Assembly (NCBI RefSeq): GCF_964019385.1
Contig: NC_088654.1
Span: forward strand, 1,980,616 to 2,044,615
Direction of reading: 5' to 3'
From: Sycon ciliatum
Lineage: Eukaryota > Porifera > Calcarea > Leucosolenida > Sycettidae
Length of the DNA: 64,000 bases
A model generated the notes under the pieces. The model had not been told where the DNA came from. It made no database searches and worked only from the letters and a program-made list of their open reading frames with translations. Both the position numbers and the translations under genes were made by a program. Positions 45,256 through 56,418 of the stretch are shown piece by piece; positions within the stretch are counted from its first letter, which is position 1, and the number at the start of each line of letters is the position of its first letter.

Positions 45256-48200
45256 TTCTCAAATCGGTTAATTTTAAGGTTGAAAATGAGACGAAGCACA
45301 ATGTCAATTTACACAGCATTTTGGCAGTAGAATGGTATTGAAACGTACACATGCTAAATTATGGTGTGAGTTGCTCCAAAGAGCGCAATAATTATAACAA
45401 ACTTGGCAATGTAAATTTGTAGGACTAATGGTTTCAACGCATCATCACCTAAATCAGTAATTATTAGTAAGGTACATTGACTTGACCCAACCCACTTGAA
45501 GACACTAGAAACTCCTTGGACAAGAAGGACATCCACTCGATCGAACAAGAATCTTTTCGAGCCAGCTCAAACTTTGACGTCACATTTTGATGACTGGAAC
45601 TGAGTATGTAACCTTCTGGCTTTTAGCTCTTGTTGCCAAACTTATAGGACTAATGGTTTCAACCCATCATCATTTAAATCAGTAAATGTCTATAACGAGC
45701 AAATATCCCCGGACATGGCCAAATTACCGATTACCGAGTTGGCTCATTTTATACCTGAGTTGACCTTGTTTGCCCACTATGACAGTTTGGTCCAGAAACT
45801 CTAGTAATGTTGCTTGGATACTGGGATACGAAGCGTCACTTGCTCAACAACAGCCCACCATGACGAGAAAGAAGAACTTTTCCACAAAAACAAATCAGCA
45901 AGGACTGCAACAGTAGTACAAGATGGCCCTGATTGTGCCAGAACGATCTCTTGTGCTGGGCAGAGTTTCACATGCGTGCCACGCTCCCATCCAAAAATTC
46001 AAAATTTCGCTCGGGTTGCCATGAGCCCATGTACTTCTGGTGCATGCGCGGATATAACATATTTGTATATATCGTGCATCTTTTTAGGTACCTACTTGTA
46101 GGGCTGAGGCTGTCCCCCAAAGAGAACTTTTATATTTTTCGATTCTTGATTTTCCAAATGCAATGCATATCTGATATCCTCAAGCGCCCGACTGCTACAT
46201 CATGATTTTCCACTAGTGCGAAGAGGCATCGATGCACATGTGAAACTCGAGTTCACTGGCTGCCTTGTACAAGAGAACCTTTTGGGCCATCGTCCGCTAC
46301 TGTTGCAGCCCTTGCTGTTTATTTGTTTGCAGTTGAGCAGTTCTTCTTTCTCGTCATGTTGGGCTGTTGTTCAGCAAACGACGGCTTCATTTGAGTTTCT
46401 GTGAGGGCAGAGATCATTTCCATCATGTCTTAGTGCTGGTAGCGTAGCTAAAAGGTATATGGAGGCGCTCCGTGTGTGTTATCCTGCCCCGAAGTTGGAT
46501 TCGGCTAGTGCATGGACGTTGGAGAGTTCGGAATTTGAATATTTCTCCCAAGTGATATTTAGTGGATAACTTTGTTCAAGACCACTAATTGGCGCTTGGG
46601 GACATGTTGCAGCAGCCTATGATGATGGTCTACCCCAATTTCAGGACGTAACCCGCTGCTACTGGCCCTTGTAAAGGGCCTTCGTAATGGCCGCCAGAAG
46701 ACAGGCTGAATTGATAGATTTCTTCAAGAGACTCAGCAAGACGCCAATCGAAATATGGATGGCTAAACATTACTAGGTGAAGTGGATCGGTAAGAGAACA
46801 TAATTGGTTTGGCTGTACTGCGTTGTTGTGAGCAGCAGTAAACCCTCCTCCTTATACCTTGTTTGAAGGTGTTTCAGTTCACATTTGGGTCGATATCTAA
46901 AGAACGGAGGGTTTCTGAACCAAACATCATATTGGGTGAATGAAGTCCACCTGGGGATAGAAGGAGCCAACTTTGAGCGAAAACCAGGATTCTAAGCGTC
47001 ACGGGTATGAAGAGAAAGTTGTCAATGTAAAGCGTGGTTCCTTCACCCTCTAGGGTTTGGTACTCATGGTGGTTGTAGTCTGCTGTGCCCTGTTTTTGTA
47101 ATCTAAACCTCCTTCCTCTGTGGTCTATCTAAATGTCGCCTTGTCGCTTTCAATTTGTCTTCTGGTAGCGAGTACTCCGTTGTCATGAGTCTGTTGTGTG
47201 CCCGTCTCTCTATCCACAAAACGTTGGGCGGGGAAACCCCGACGAGAACGAGCACCATGGATACTTTTGTCGTGGTGGCGGAGTATTGCCTTGTTACGTA
47301 ATGTCGAAAATCAGCCATGGTGAACAAAACTGAAATACCACTTCTCCAAGGACATAATACGCTGCTTGGCCTCTCTAGAGCTGATTTTTAGATTGATAGA
47401 GACCGATGCAACGAGCAGCAAGCCCACACAATGAACGAGTGAACGTGTAGCTGCTCCGATCGAACTACACAAGTTCTTGTTCAACTTGCGCAAAGCCCAG
47501 ATTCGAATGCCGATGCATTCTTCTGAAGTCTGTAGTCCGACATGAGTTTCGTGGCTAAAGAAAGTCAACGTTACTTGCTAGCCACTGCAATTCAGTGCTG
47601 GCAGGAGCATTAATCAGAGAAAATGGAATCAGTTTTGCTGTGCCTCTGCTCCTGGTTTTGCAAAATTCTGGAGATTGGAGGTGAAACAAGGGAGTCATAA
47701 AATATTTGTTACGACTCCCTGGTGGAAACGAGTAATTGTCTCCGTGGCGGATCACGAAAGCCAGCTTGAACGATGGCGGCATCACCAAAGTACGGCCGAG
47801 TGTTATCAAAGACGCCGAGGCAAGCCTGAACATCGACTCAAGAGAGATGACGACTCGCGTGCAGCGGATTACGACATCGACGCAGGTTAAAAAATGAGTC
47901 GAACAAAAGCGATGCAAACTGAACCCTCTGCTCATTCCGCCAACAGTTTCTCTTGTCAAAACGATGTACATCGGCTGAACTACCTTTGTTCCGTGATGTA
48001 CGAGGTGAATTGCTAATTCTGGACATTTCGAGTAAAATAATTTTTCGTCACGTGTGGAGTCAAGTCAGTCAGGTTGATGAAGTTTTTTCTTCTTGTAGTT
48101 GGCAGCTGGGCTGTTATAGTTTCTCCTCGTGTCGGTGCCTTGTTGATAGCCTTTTTTTGGGAGGCATTTCAACGAGTTTTGTGGGACTATGTCGCATAAG

Positions 48201-48985
48201 AATTTTGAATTTTGATTAAAATAAAAAGTAATGGACGAATCGTTGGCTTCCCCATGTCAGACGCTGTACAGTCTTGGACCTGTTGGCTGGAAGTGTGAAG
48301 AGGCCAACTGCAGTCCACCAATAGAAAAAATAACAAAAATGGTGCAGTATAGGATGCCTATTGACGCCATTTTACTTTCATGTCCAGAATTCCATACACT
48401 GAAATTTAGGCCAAAAAATTGGCCTGTCCAAAACATCCTGCTATAAAGTCTCTGGGATCACAGCATGAGCAATGGTGACATATTTGGAAAGATGAAGGAC
48501 TAGGCCATACAATAGATACAAAAGGATATGAAAAATGTAAAACACACAGCCAGTGGGCCTCTATTTAATTTTTATGTCCAGAAATTGCTATTCACCTCGT
48601 ACAGTCGATACTGTTATGTTTGAATCCATGGTCTGTCTGTACATGATCTGTACGCGATACGCTGCTCTGTATGTACTACACATTATGCATGCATGCATTG
48701 TACACTGTTGTCAACTGCTTTGCCATGTGTACCTGATTCTGTGGTGTGTGATGTAGAGCGCGCAATCTACTCTGCCAGCTATGTGAGTTCTTGGTTTCCT
48801 GATTTCGAACAGTTCCTTGCTTATCGTTCTGAAGAAAAGTTATAATATGTTGTGCTCTTGATCATGTAGTTCTCTGTCGATCTTAATCAGGCGAATAGTG
48901 ATAATATTCTGAGTTTCTTTGTGAGTGGCATACAAACTGTTCTTGACCTGTTCCAAGCATTTTCATATCTATCACGAAGGTTTTG
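45256..48985. other. No gene seen
   Basis: A direct repeat of about 40 bases containing GGACTAATGGTTTCAAC lies at 45422 and 45650 and may be retroelement relics. No exon with matching phase and splice sites was found between the lectin-like and signal-peptide exons. Confidence 0.45.
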
Positions 48986-48989
48986 TTAA

Positions 48990-49729
48990 CCCCTTTAGCG
49001 CGAGCGTGGTACTAGTACGACGCACATGAGTTGCATGCCCCACGGCCGTCGTACTAGTACGACGCGCGCTGTACACTGTACAGTGAACCTGCATCTCATA
49101 GTCGTGGGGTCCGTGTTGAGTCCATAGTGACTTGTTCAAACTACCGTAACTCACTCAATACTTGGTCGATTCTCACAATCGAAACATGTATCTGAAAGAG
49201 AAGACTCTCAGCTGGCGATAGAAACAATCGCCGAAGCAATGCGACTACCGGTTGTTGAGATATGCGACTCGACACGGCAAATTTCAACTCGATTTTTTTG
49301 CGCAGTCTGCAGAACGCGTATTTTCCATCATGGATCATTTGTGCGCTACCTGCTGCCATGGAAACAAGATTCAAATGATGGTAGTGGATCCCGTGAGTCC
49401 TCACAAAAAATTTGAGCTCGATACGAGCAAGGAGACCGAAATGGCAGCTGAAAATTTGAGCTTGGTTAGTCTTGGCCGTGCTCAAGTCTGTCGAGCGCGT
49501 GGATGAAGTTTGCCAGACTGTAGCACGGGGTTTTGATTTTGCTCCGAGCTAGGTTTGACACCAGTTTGTCACTCGTCTCAAGACCTTTCCAGGAAGCTCA
49601 AGATCGTGGAATTCGTCCAAGGGAAGGTAAAGTTATCGATCCTTTAGCAGCTAGTACTTTCATGGGAAAAAGCGACTTTTACAGGTGTTGTCGTGGGGCG
49701 CGCTCAGGTAGCGTCGTGCTAAAGAGGTT
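48990..49729. mobile_element. Non-autonomous piggyBac derivative
   Basis: The left end repeats that of the 6720-9522 element: TTAA, then CCCCTTTAGCGCGAGCG, two CGTACTAGTACGACG palindromes and TTGCATGCCCCACG. The right end GTCGTGCTAAAGAGG is followed within two bases by TTAA. The interior of about 0.7 kb lacks the transposase. It could be mobilised by the enzyme encoded at 6982-9295. Confidence 0.85.
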
Positions 49730-49751
49730 TTAACGGAGGAAGTACGTCCAA

Positions 49752-49864
49752 CTCGCAACACACAAACAGTCCTTGGCTCCACGCCGTACAGTAAATTGTC
49801 CGCATTTTCAACCAGGAGGGCATCAGCACAGATATCCCTGATGATGCCCTGTTGTGTGTTGCGA
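49752..49864. repeat. Short inverted repeat
   Basis: ACTCGCAACACACAA and TTGTGTGTTGCGAGT face each other at 49752 and 49850, with about 83 bases between. This is possibly a miniature element. Confidence 0.5.
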
Positions 49865-49926
49865 GTAGGGTGTACTGAAAATATGACAAGGCTACAGCGT
49901 AGCTTCAAAGTTCATAAAAAAATTGT

Positions 49927-50268
49927 TAGGGACGTTTAGCATTGCGAAAATTCGAACTTTTGGCGGTGGCGATATTTCGCGAAAATCTATTTCGAAAAAG
50001 AAAACTTGTGAGGTTTAGCAATGCGAAACGACTTTTTCTCGAAGCTATTTGAATCTTATAGTACCGTACCGTATATGCAGCTCAGTCTCAAGCAGGGGGC
50101 TGTAAAATTACTACTCCATGTAGTGAAATGCGTACCGAGAAAAGAGAAAGTTACTTTCGCAAAACACTGCAACTTCGCGTCCAAGTTTTCGAAGTCTCGA
50201 CCTTTGTTTCTGTACTCATTCCCATACTCGAATTTTCTTTCGAACTTTCGCGTTGCTAAACGTCCCTA
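49927..50268. mobile_element. MITE with TAGGGACGTTTAGCA ends
   Basis: The ends TAGGGACGTTTAGCATTGCG and the inverse CGCGTTGCTAAACGTCCCTA enclose 342 bases rich in TTCGAAA and GCGAAA. The style suggests hAT, but no clear eight-base duplication was found. Confidence 0.65.
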
Positions 50269-50898
50269 TTACTGTACAAGTACAAAGTTTCGTTTTGAAT
50301 TAACTTTCGCTATATTCGTTAGGTGGTACGAAATAACTGATGTGTGTACCAAATTAATGTTACCCCCTCTGAACGTTCGTGGCTACATGCCGCCAAACCG
50401 AAATTCAGTACGCAACGAACCAGCTGGTGGAGTGATCTAACGAAAGATTTCGTGAACGTAAATTTGTACTTATTTATTGATTGAGTCACACAATTTTGTT
50501 TTGTTTTGTTTTGATATTGTTTTCCTCGTTTTAATTGAGTGTATTGACTGAGTTCGTTGAGAATAATTTATTTAGTTTCATAAAATTTTGATTTTAAATT
50601 CTTTTTAGTTTTGGTTTGAAAAATCTTTATTTTTTACATGTATGTTGTATTGCATTTAATCTATTGATTCAATGTTGAATAAACAAACAATAGGACAGAG
50701 AAAGTGTTTCACGCACTAAGCGATCATCAGAAAACAGTAATGAGAAATCTGGATCAGTATTTTGTCTATGTACTCACAAAGCAAAGTGTAAATAGCTGCA
50801 GCATGGTGCAAATCTAAAAGTTGCGAATGGCGGCGGGTCAAAGTGTGAATGACTGCATCATGATGCAAATCTAAAAGTAAAAGTGTGAAAGGTGACAA
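50269..50898. other. No gene; AT-rich
   Basis: The region is T-rich with (TTTTG)n near 50500. Two short direct repeats of ATGCAAATCTAAAAGT lie near 50805 and 50862. Confidence 0.5.
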
Positions 50899-51127
50899 CC
50901 ACTTGAGCTGGTTGTCTCTGACTTAATTAGGTGATGGCTGTGGATGGTTTGAAGTTCCGAAGAAAATTCTTATTCTCGTGGCGACACTTTGACACAAGCT
51001 CACTCCTTTTTTTCCACTTGAGCTGGTTGTCTCTGACTTAATTAGGTGATGGCTGTGGATGGTTTGAAGTTCCGAAGAAAATTCTTATTCTTGTGGCGAC
51101 ACTTTGACACAAGCTCACTCTTTTTGT
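50899..51127. repeat. Two-copy tandem duplication, period about 115 bases
   Basis: CCACTTGAGCTGGTTGTCTC through GACACAAGCTCACTC is repeated head to tail at 50899 and 51014 with only a few changes, so it is recent. Confidence 0.8.
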
Positions 51128-52888
51128 TGAGAGAGAGGTGCTTGTGTGCTTGCGCGATTGCCAATTATTCCGCCAGGCACAGGTTTCACCTTTTGCTTTT
51201 GCTCTGCGGTTTACCGCCCATTGAATGCTGCTAGCCTTACCTACACCCTTCTTGGCCCAGACGTACTGCGATAGGCGGGTGTCCTTCTCGTGTTATCTGT
51301 GGCGGAATTAGGATTGGTGGTTATAGTAGCGTTGTTTGGGGTTAATTTTGTAAATTTATTTTTTGCACGTAAAAGATGCTTGAGAAAAGTCATGTTTTAT
51401 CGTTGTGCAATACACAATGACCGCTGGAAGTCAGTTTTCTCCACTTGAACATTTAAACATGATTATTATTTTTACCACATGGAAATTTGTGACCTACATG
51501 AAGATCGTTGAGTACTTTAATAGAATGATTCATTTCGCACTTCATTTTCACCATAATCATGTGATCAAGCCATCAGAAATCTGACAGGAACTAGACTACA
51601 ATGTGCCTCAAAGTTGACTCGAGGTACGTAGTAGAAGCGACGGTTCTATACCGGAACGGCTTGAAAGTCAAATTTGTATAGACCCAAACCGACCATCAGC
51701 GTTGATTGTTCACTCGAAATATGTTTGTGGAAGGAAACTGTCATGTTGAAGTTTGCTCTGAGGCCAGTATCAATCGAACTGAGCCACTCCTTTGTGTTGA
51801 CCCATTGCCTCCAAGTTGCCCAATTTTTCGCTTCAAATCAGAGGTGGTTCCAAACCGGACAGGTTTTAGAGTGAACGTCACTCTGGGTCTGAAATTAGGT
51901 AACTGCCAGGTGGAATACACTTCCACCGGCTTGCCGCTTGTCTAGTTCACCAGCTGAATTTCGCTCATCCATCAAATTATACCAAGGGTTCCTTGTAAAA
52001 AGGCGCTGACGCCTGTTGGGAATTCCCTAGTAAAAGAAGAATAAATAATCATAATCTTATGTAATCTTGTTACCTTTTTCGCGTTTCCTCTAGTGGTTTT
52101 ATTGCACTTGATGTTATTTCTAACACCTTTCTTTTTACAGTACTTAACTTCAGTTTCTTCGGTTGTATCCTTAGTTCTGTTTTTTCCCACTGATGATAGG
52201 AACGAGAAAATCGATTCTGGGTTTTCAAAAATATTTTTGTTATAAAATACACAGTAATACATGTCAAACAAGAAACGTAGGTGCGTGATTTCTGCGGCCT
52301 TCATCCTATTCTTAGCTATATTATTAAAAGTCTTAGCTCCACGTAGGTTATTTAAATAATAATAAATATAAAATAATTGCTATCGCTCCACAACGGCCAG
52401 TGCAGAGTAACAATAAGCCTGCTTCCCTTAGTTTTGATTGGTATGCGGTGCTTTATTGACAATAAATTGATTTTTCAAAAGTTGTAAAATTCAAGTCGCA
52501 GTGCGAAGCAACACGTCAAAACTGACCTGCTTGGTATGGCACTTCTGGTTATCGCATAGCCATGAAGTTTTGGCTCGGAGTATAACACACCGTAGTCTCA
52601 CTGTGACATATGTTTTCTAATCAATTTACCAAGAGAGAAAGTGAATATTGAGTCCGTACCGATTTGCAACCTATGTCCTATTTGAAACCGTCGCCTCTAC
52701 ACTACAAAGTCTTAAGCTAACATGGGGCACAGTCGGAGCCATGGCAACAGGTTGATCATGTTAATTTTCCCAGAACCCGAAATCACAGAAATGTAATGTA
52801 ATGGAATATTACAATATTTGTCATTGCAAGTTTCCAGACAACGGATAGAAAATGACAAGGAATATCTGTTAGGTTTTCAAAGGCTTAC
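51128..52888. other. First intron of the CCP gene; no gene seen
   Basis: A plus-strand frame at 51706-51945 looks protein-like but has no usable start or splice context. Nothing else is supported. Confidence 0.45.
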
Positions 52889-52958
52889 CTTCTGCACCAT
52901 TTATTGTGTGCAGCATTGAAGCCAACACACATAGAGTAAGCAATAAAATAGATCCCAT
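52889..52958 (-). CDS. First coding exon: signal peptide
   Basis: The exon starts at an ATG (52958-52956) and reads MGSILLLTLCVLAS, continuing through MLHT to NGAE. This is a short leader of 23 codons with a leucine-rich hydrophobic core and small residues near a plausible cleavage point (NGA or GAE). It ends in the first base of a codon, followed by GTAAGCC, a good donor, so the intron is phase 1. The next exon on the same strand, 43171-43467, also begins in phase 1. Together they encode a leader followed directly by a cysteine-rich extracellular domain. The ATG is chosen because it opens the hydrophobic run. No TATA box is obvious upstream. The region from 53117 onward is taken up by a MITE and then a Merlin transposon, which leaves only about 160 bases of possible unique proximal promoter. 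Confidence 0.65.
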
Positions 52959-53116
52959 CTTCAACCTGTTAACAGTACATGCAACACAATGAACTGGAGT
53001 TATGACTAAGAAGAATCCAAGTGATAGCCAACAAGATCATATTAACAATTTGGCGCCATGTGTGTACACTCCACTAACTCACGGATAGGGCCGAAATAAA
53101 AATAATTTCTCCGTAA

Positions 53117-53377
53117 GAGGCCGTCCAAGGTTACCAATAATATTTTCAAAACGAAATGTTTTCGTTTGTGGGTGGGTGGGTTTGATGGAGTTCCGTTTTG
53201 AAAATAATTATTGAATGCTGATGGAGAATGCCCAGTTACTTCTGGGTGTCGAACATTGACATCATTATTTTATTGGAATTCGTTTTACCTGCAGAAAAGG
53301 TGGGTGGGTGGGTGGATGCTGAAAAATACTAAAACTTTTCGTTTTGTAAAAACAATCGGTAACCCCGGACGGCCCCT
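53117..53377. mobile_element. MITE (PIF/Harbinger-like) upstream of the start codon
   Basis: TAA flanks GAGGCCGTCCAAGGTTACC on the left and GGTAACCCCGGACGGCCCC on the right, which are inverted. The arms go on as ATTTTCAAAACGAAA and TTTTCGTTTTGTAAAA, then GTGGGTGGGTGG motifs. It lies about 160 bases upstream of the signal-peptide ATG on the transcribed strand. Confidence 0.6.
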
Positions 53378-54250
53378 AATCGAACGCGGTAAAACTGGAG
53401 TTTAGGTACTTGTGTATCTACTGAAAAAGGATGAGCTACTTCTGGACAGCCCGGCATCGGCTGGCCTGTCAAACTGCACGGATAAGCCGTGTGACCATTG
53501 ATTTGACTGTCCCGGCCAGCACTCTATAATAAATTATGGTACGGTATCTGTGCACCGTATGTGCCGGATACGGTGTGGATATGGAGATAACATGTTAGCC
53601 ATCTGGCTGGTTTTAACGGTCATTGTTTTCGCCAGGTTTGCTTTGAATTTTTGGCATTTTATATAATTTTTTTTATATAATTTTTTTCGGTTAGATAGAT
53701 TTCGGTAGATCTTCCAGGTTTCGTGATATTTTCGAAACTTTACTTCAAAATTGATGGATTTTTTCTGTAAAAATTCCCGATATTTTGCTTAGAGAATTAC
53801 CGGCAAACTTTGCCTACAAGTCATGATTCAGGCTGTTTTCCCTAGGAAAGGTAGCGAGTATTTTGAAGTACACTGTAAACTAAGTAGTTGGGCTATTTTG
53901 AAGTATTTTCTCTTCTTCTTTCGATTACAATGATTCTTGCTTTTAGTTGCACTAAGTTTTAGATTGCTCAGGAGAACAAGCGAAGAAAAGACTTTGTGAC
54001 TTGGTTTTACCATTCTTCATCAATCTCAAAGTAACCCCAAATCTATTAAAAGCAAAGATCATGCTCTTCCCGCGACAGCCGGAATTCCCAACTAACTTCC
54101 CGCGGCCAATCGCCGGATATTTGACAAAAAGGATGTCCATCCATTCCCGTGGGAACTCATGCACCAGCACACCCAAAACAGAACACCTCTTCTACAAAAT
54201 TTATTTTAACATTTTGGGAAAGCGGAACTGAAAATAGATGTGGTCACTGG

Positions 54251-55240
54251 TCAACCGGATGGCACAGGGTATGATTGTCGAATGCAATGCACCATGCATT
54301 CGAAGTACCGATCCTGGTGCTCCTTGAACCGCTCACGCCACATAAATTCCACCAAGTATGTGGGAAATAAGGTGTCAGATGTTCCGAACATGCGTTTCAG
54401 CTGCCGCTTTGCTCTCATCCACATATTCTCCACGTTGTTAGTATGGACATCGCGGTCATTGGGGTTCACGAAGTTAGCTTCATGAATCACAACATCATGT
54501 TGAAAGATGCCCCCATGTATCGTCGAGAGATTGGCATATGCAGCCCATCCATCCGACATGATGCGTGTCCCGGGGAGGAGCCACTGAGCTATTAGGGCAG
54601 TCAGTGTTGCTGCCGTGCGATCAGGAACAACTTGCATGATGCAAGTTCCGGTGTCCCTTTCGATTGCACCAAAGACCCAGTGGCCATCTCTCCATTGACC
54701 GCGATGGTACTTCCGGTGAAAGTATTTCGACTCATCAATTTCCACCACCCGAGGCTTGCCTTCATCATCGAAGCCTCCGAGATGGTATGGGTTATTGGTG
54801 AGGTACTCACCTGCCACGTCTCGAAGAAAATTATACCAATCAAGGAGTGGCTTCTCCGTCACCTTGTAACACCTTGTAATTTCCTTCTGCGGCTCTTGCT
54901 TGGCCCAGAAGACGATGATCTTCATCAATAAATCAAGAGGCAAATGGCTCCGTTGGAAGAATGAGCCAACACGAACGCTCTTGACGTAGCTGTCACGTTG
55001 GCATCGCCAACGATATCCATCAATGCCTCCGTTATACACTGAAAAGGTACAGCGTTGATTGCACGTTGGACACACATGAACGTTAGCAATCAAGCCATAA
55101 CGTGCCACTAGCTCGATTCCACGCCCCTGACAGAACTCGATGATGATGGTGTCAAGGAATACTATCCCCTCGAGCATACCGTTGTAATCCAATACTTCCT
55201 CAGGTGGAATAATAAATTTACGGGGAGCGGCCATTTTCAA
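54251..55240 (-). CDS. Merlin (IS1016/ISXO2-like) transposase
   Basis: The 329-residue frame from ATG 55240 (or the Met two codons on) is open throughout. A zinc ribbon comes first (CPTCNQRCTFSVYNGG, then RWRCQRDSYVKSVR). A helix-rich stretch follows (LLMKIIVFWAKQEPQKEIT). The DDE core has VVEIDESKYFHRKYHRGQ (first D), IMSDGWAAYANL (second D) and HTNNVENMWMRAKRQLKRM (the E in NNVE). The ending LVEFMWRERF is typical of IS1595/ISXO2-like DDE proteins. The length is normal for Merlin, and all catalytic residues are present. It catalyses cut-and-paste transposition in the nucleus. No intron is needed. Confidence 0.93.
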   Translation of the reverse strand: MKMAAPRKFIIPPEEVLDYNGMLEGIVFLDTIIIEFCQGRGIELVARYGLIANVHVCPTCNQRCTFSVYNGGIDGYRWRCQRDSYVKSVRVGSFFQRSHLPLDLLMKIIVFWAKQEPQKEITRCYKVTEKPLLDWYNFLRDVAGEYLTNNPYHLGGFDDEGKPRVVEIDESKYFHRKYHRGQWRDGHWVFGAIERDTGTCIMQVVPDRTAATLTALIAQWLLPGTRIMSDGWAAYANLSTIHGGIFQHDVVIHEANFVNPNDRDVHTNNVENMWMRAKRQLKRMFGTSDTLFPTYLVEFMWRERFKEHQDRYFECMVHCIRQSYPVPSG

Positions 55241-55390
55241 TACTGAAGGGAACGTTGAAGTGTTTCAGTTTTGCGGTTAATCCAGAGAAACGAATGAGAA
55301 AAAATTGAAACTGCTCAGAGTCAACGCAAGTTGCACAGGCTGTTGGGGCCGACAATCGTTCTTATAAGGAGCTGAAGAACCCCTCGGAAT

Positions 55391-55634
55391 CATGGAATCT
55401 CCATATCCGTTACGTACATGTACATGATTGTATACATGTACAAGGTGTTAGATGCATATCTAAACCTTGTTTTAGTTTACACATGTTGAATTATTGTTGT
55501 ATTGTTATTGTTGTTGCTTTGTTTGTTTCACTCTGTTAAACCAACAACATGACTGTACATGTATACATACCGGATATGGAGATTCCATGAGACAGGCCAG
55601 AGAGTCGTAAAATAGCGGGTATTTTACGACTCCC
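55391..55634. repeat. Inverted repeats within Merlin, left of the nested MITE
   Basis: ATGGAATCTCCATATCCG (55391) faces CGGATATGGAGATTCCAT (55569). A tight hairpin AGTCGTAAAATA/TATTTTACGACT follows at about 55607-55633. Confidence 0.6.
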
Positions 55635-55672
55635 TTAGTCAGGCCGCAGGGTTTTCCTCATACGGTGCATAG

Positions 55673-56181
55673 TAGGCCTCGACCAAATATGCTGAAAAAA
55701 AAGAGCATATTATGCTCGTCGCATATCAGGGAAAACGTCCATAATATGCCAAAGGCTTAGCAAGATATGCAAAAAGATATGCCAAAATATGCCAAAATAT
55801 GCTCGACATAAGCAGAAAGTGTAGATCATTTCAGTAAAATTACAACCTTGGAATATTCATTGGCTTCACGGCTATCATGCTTATGGTGCAAATCAAAACA
55901 CATGCGGAATAGTATGGCTGGGGTGTGTCCCCAGCAACCGTAATGATAGTGTTCATCCATGGGGGAATGTAGCAAACGCCTCAACCATTCCAAATTCATT
56001 CATAAAAGGCATTTCTGAACGCATTTTGTCCATAATATGAATGACTTTTCCTCATTTTCTTCAGAATATTTGAATTATATGCTGGCTTCATTCCAATATT
56101 CCCTTTGTCGCTCAATATGCCATATATGAACTGTGTCACAAAATATGCGGAAATATGCGCAAGCATATTGGTCGAGGACTT
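55673..56181. mobile_element. hAT-like MITE nested in the Merlin element
   Basis: A perfect eight-base duplication GTGCATAG lies at 55665-55672 and 56182-56189. The ends are TAGGCCTCGACCAAATATGC and the inverse GCATATTGGTCGAGGACTT. The interior is full of ATATGCCAAAATATGC repeats. Confidence 0.85.
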
Positions 56182-56322
56182 GTGCATAGCCATACGTCAT
56201 GTATTCTAGCAATTCAAAAATATCCAGCAAATTTATTTTGGAGGAAAATCTCTGTGCATTTAACCATGCATCGGGTGACCACTTGACCACTTCCGGCGAA
56301 TATATATATATAAATTGTTATA

Positions 56323-56418
56323 CACACTAGTCAGAACAACAGATGGCTTGATCAGTCACTGGCATGAAACTTTAAGTTGTGACTGACCACCCATCTGTTG
56401 TTCTGACTAGTGTGTCAC
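56323..56418. repeat. Hairpin with 25-base perfect arms
   Basis: ACACTAGTCAGAACAACAGA and its exact inverse TCTGTTGTTCTGACTAGTGT extend to 25 bases, with about 44 bases between. They lie beside an (AT)n run in the Merlin element. Confidence 0.65.

Larger units (their letters stand above)
4525..52958 (-). other. Putative multi-exon gene: signal peptide, lectin-like exon, seven CCP exons (continues off the left edge)
   Basis: Nine exons on the minus strand share the same design. They are 52889-52958, 43171-43467, 30195-30368, 23797-23979, 20569-20751, 17335-17517, 11858-12040, 6456-6638 and 4525-4701. Each has AG before it and GTAAG (or GTAAGT) after it, and every boundary is phase 1, so they join in one frame. 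The predicted product starts with a hydrophobic signal, then a four-cysteine lectin-like domain, then CCP (sushi) modules of four cysteines each. CCP modules bind proteins in complement factors, selectins and many invertebrate recognition or adhesion proteins. A secreted or surface recognition role is inferred, not shown. No stop, transmembrane or cytoplasmic exon is seen, so the 3' end lies left of position 1. Other exons may be missed. It is possible, though less likely, that more than one gene is mixed here. Confidence 0.6.

Noticed and set aside
45420-45690. Direct repeats (GGACTAATGGTTTCAAC) as a solo terminal-repeat pair
   Set aside because: Only about 40 bases match, with no coding or target duplication. 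They are too short to call an element.
51706-51945. Plus-strand frame with NRT and NVT sites and cysteines that looks extracellular
   Set aside because: It follows directly on a TGA, has no ATG at its start and no acceptor that would skip the stop. It lies in the first intron on the opposite strand.
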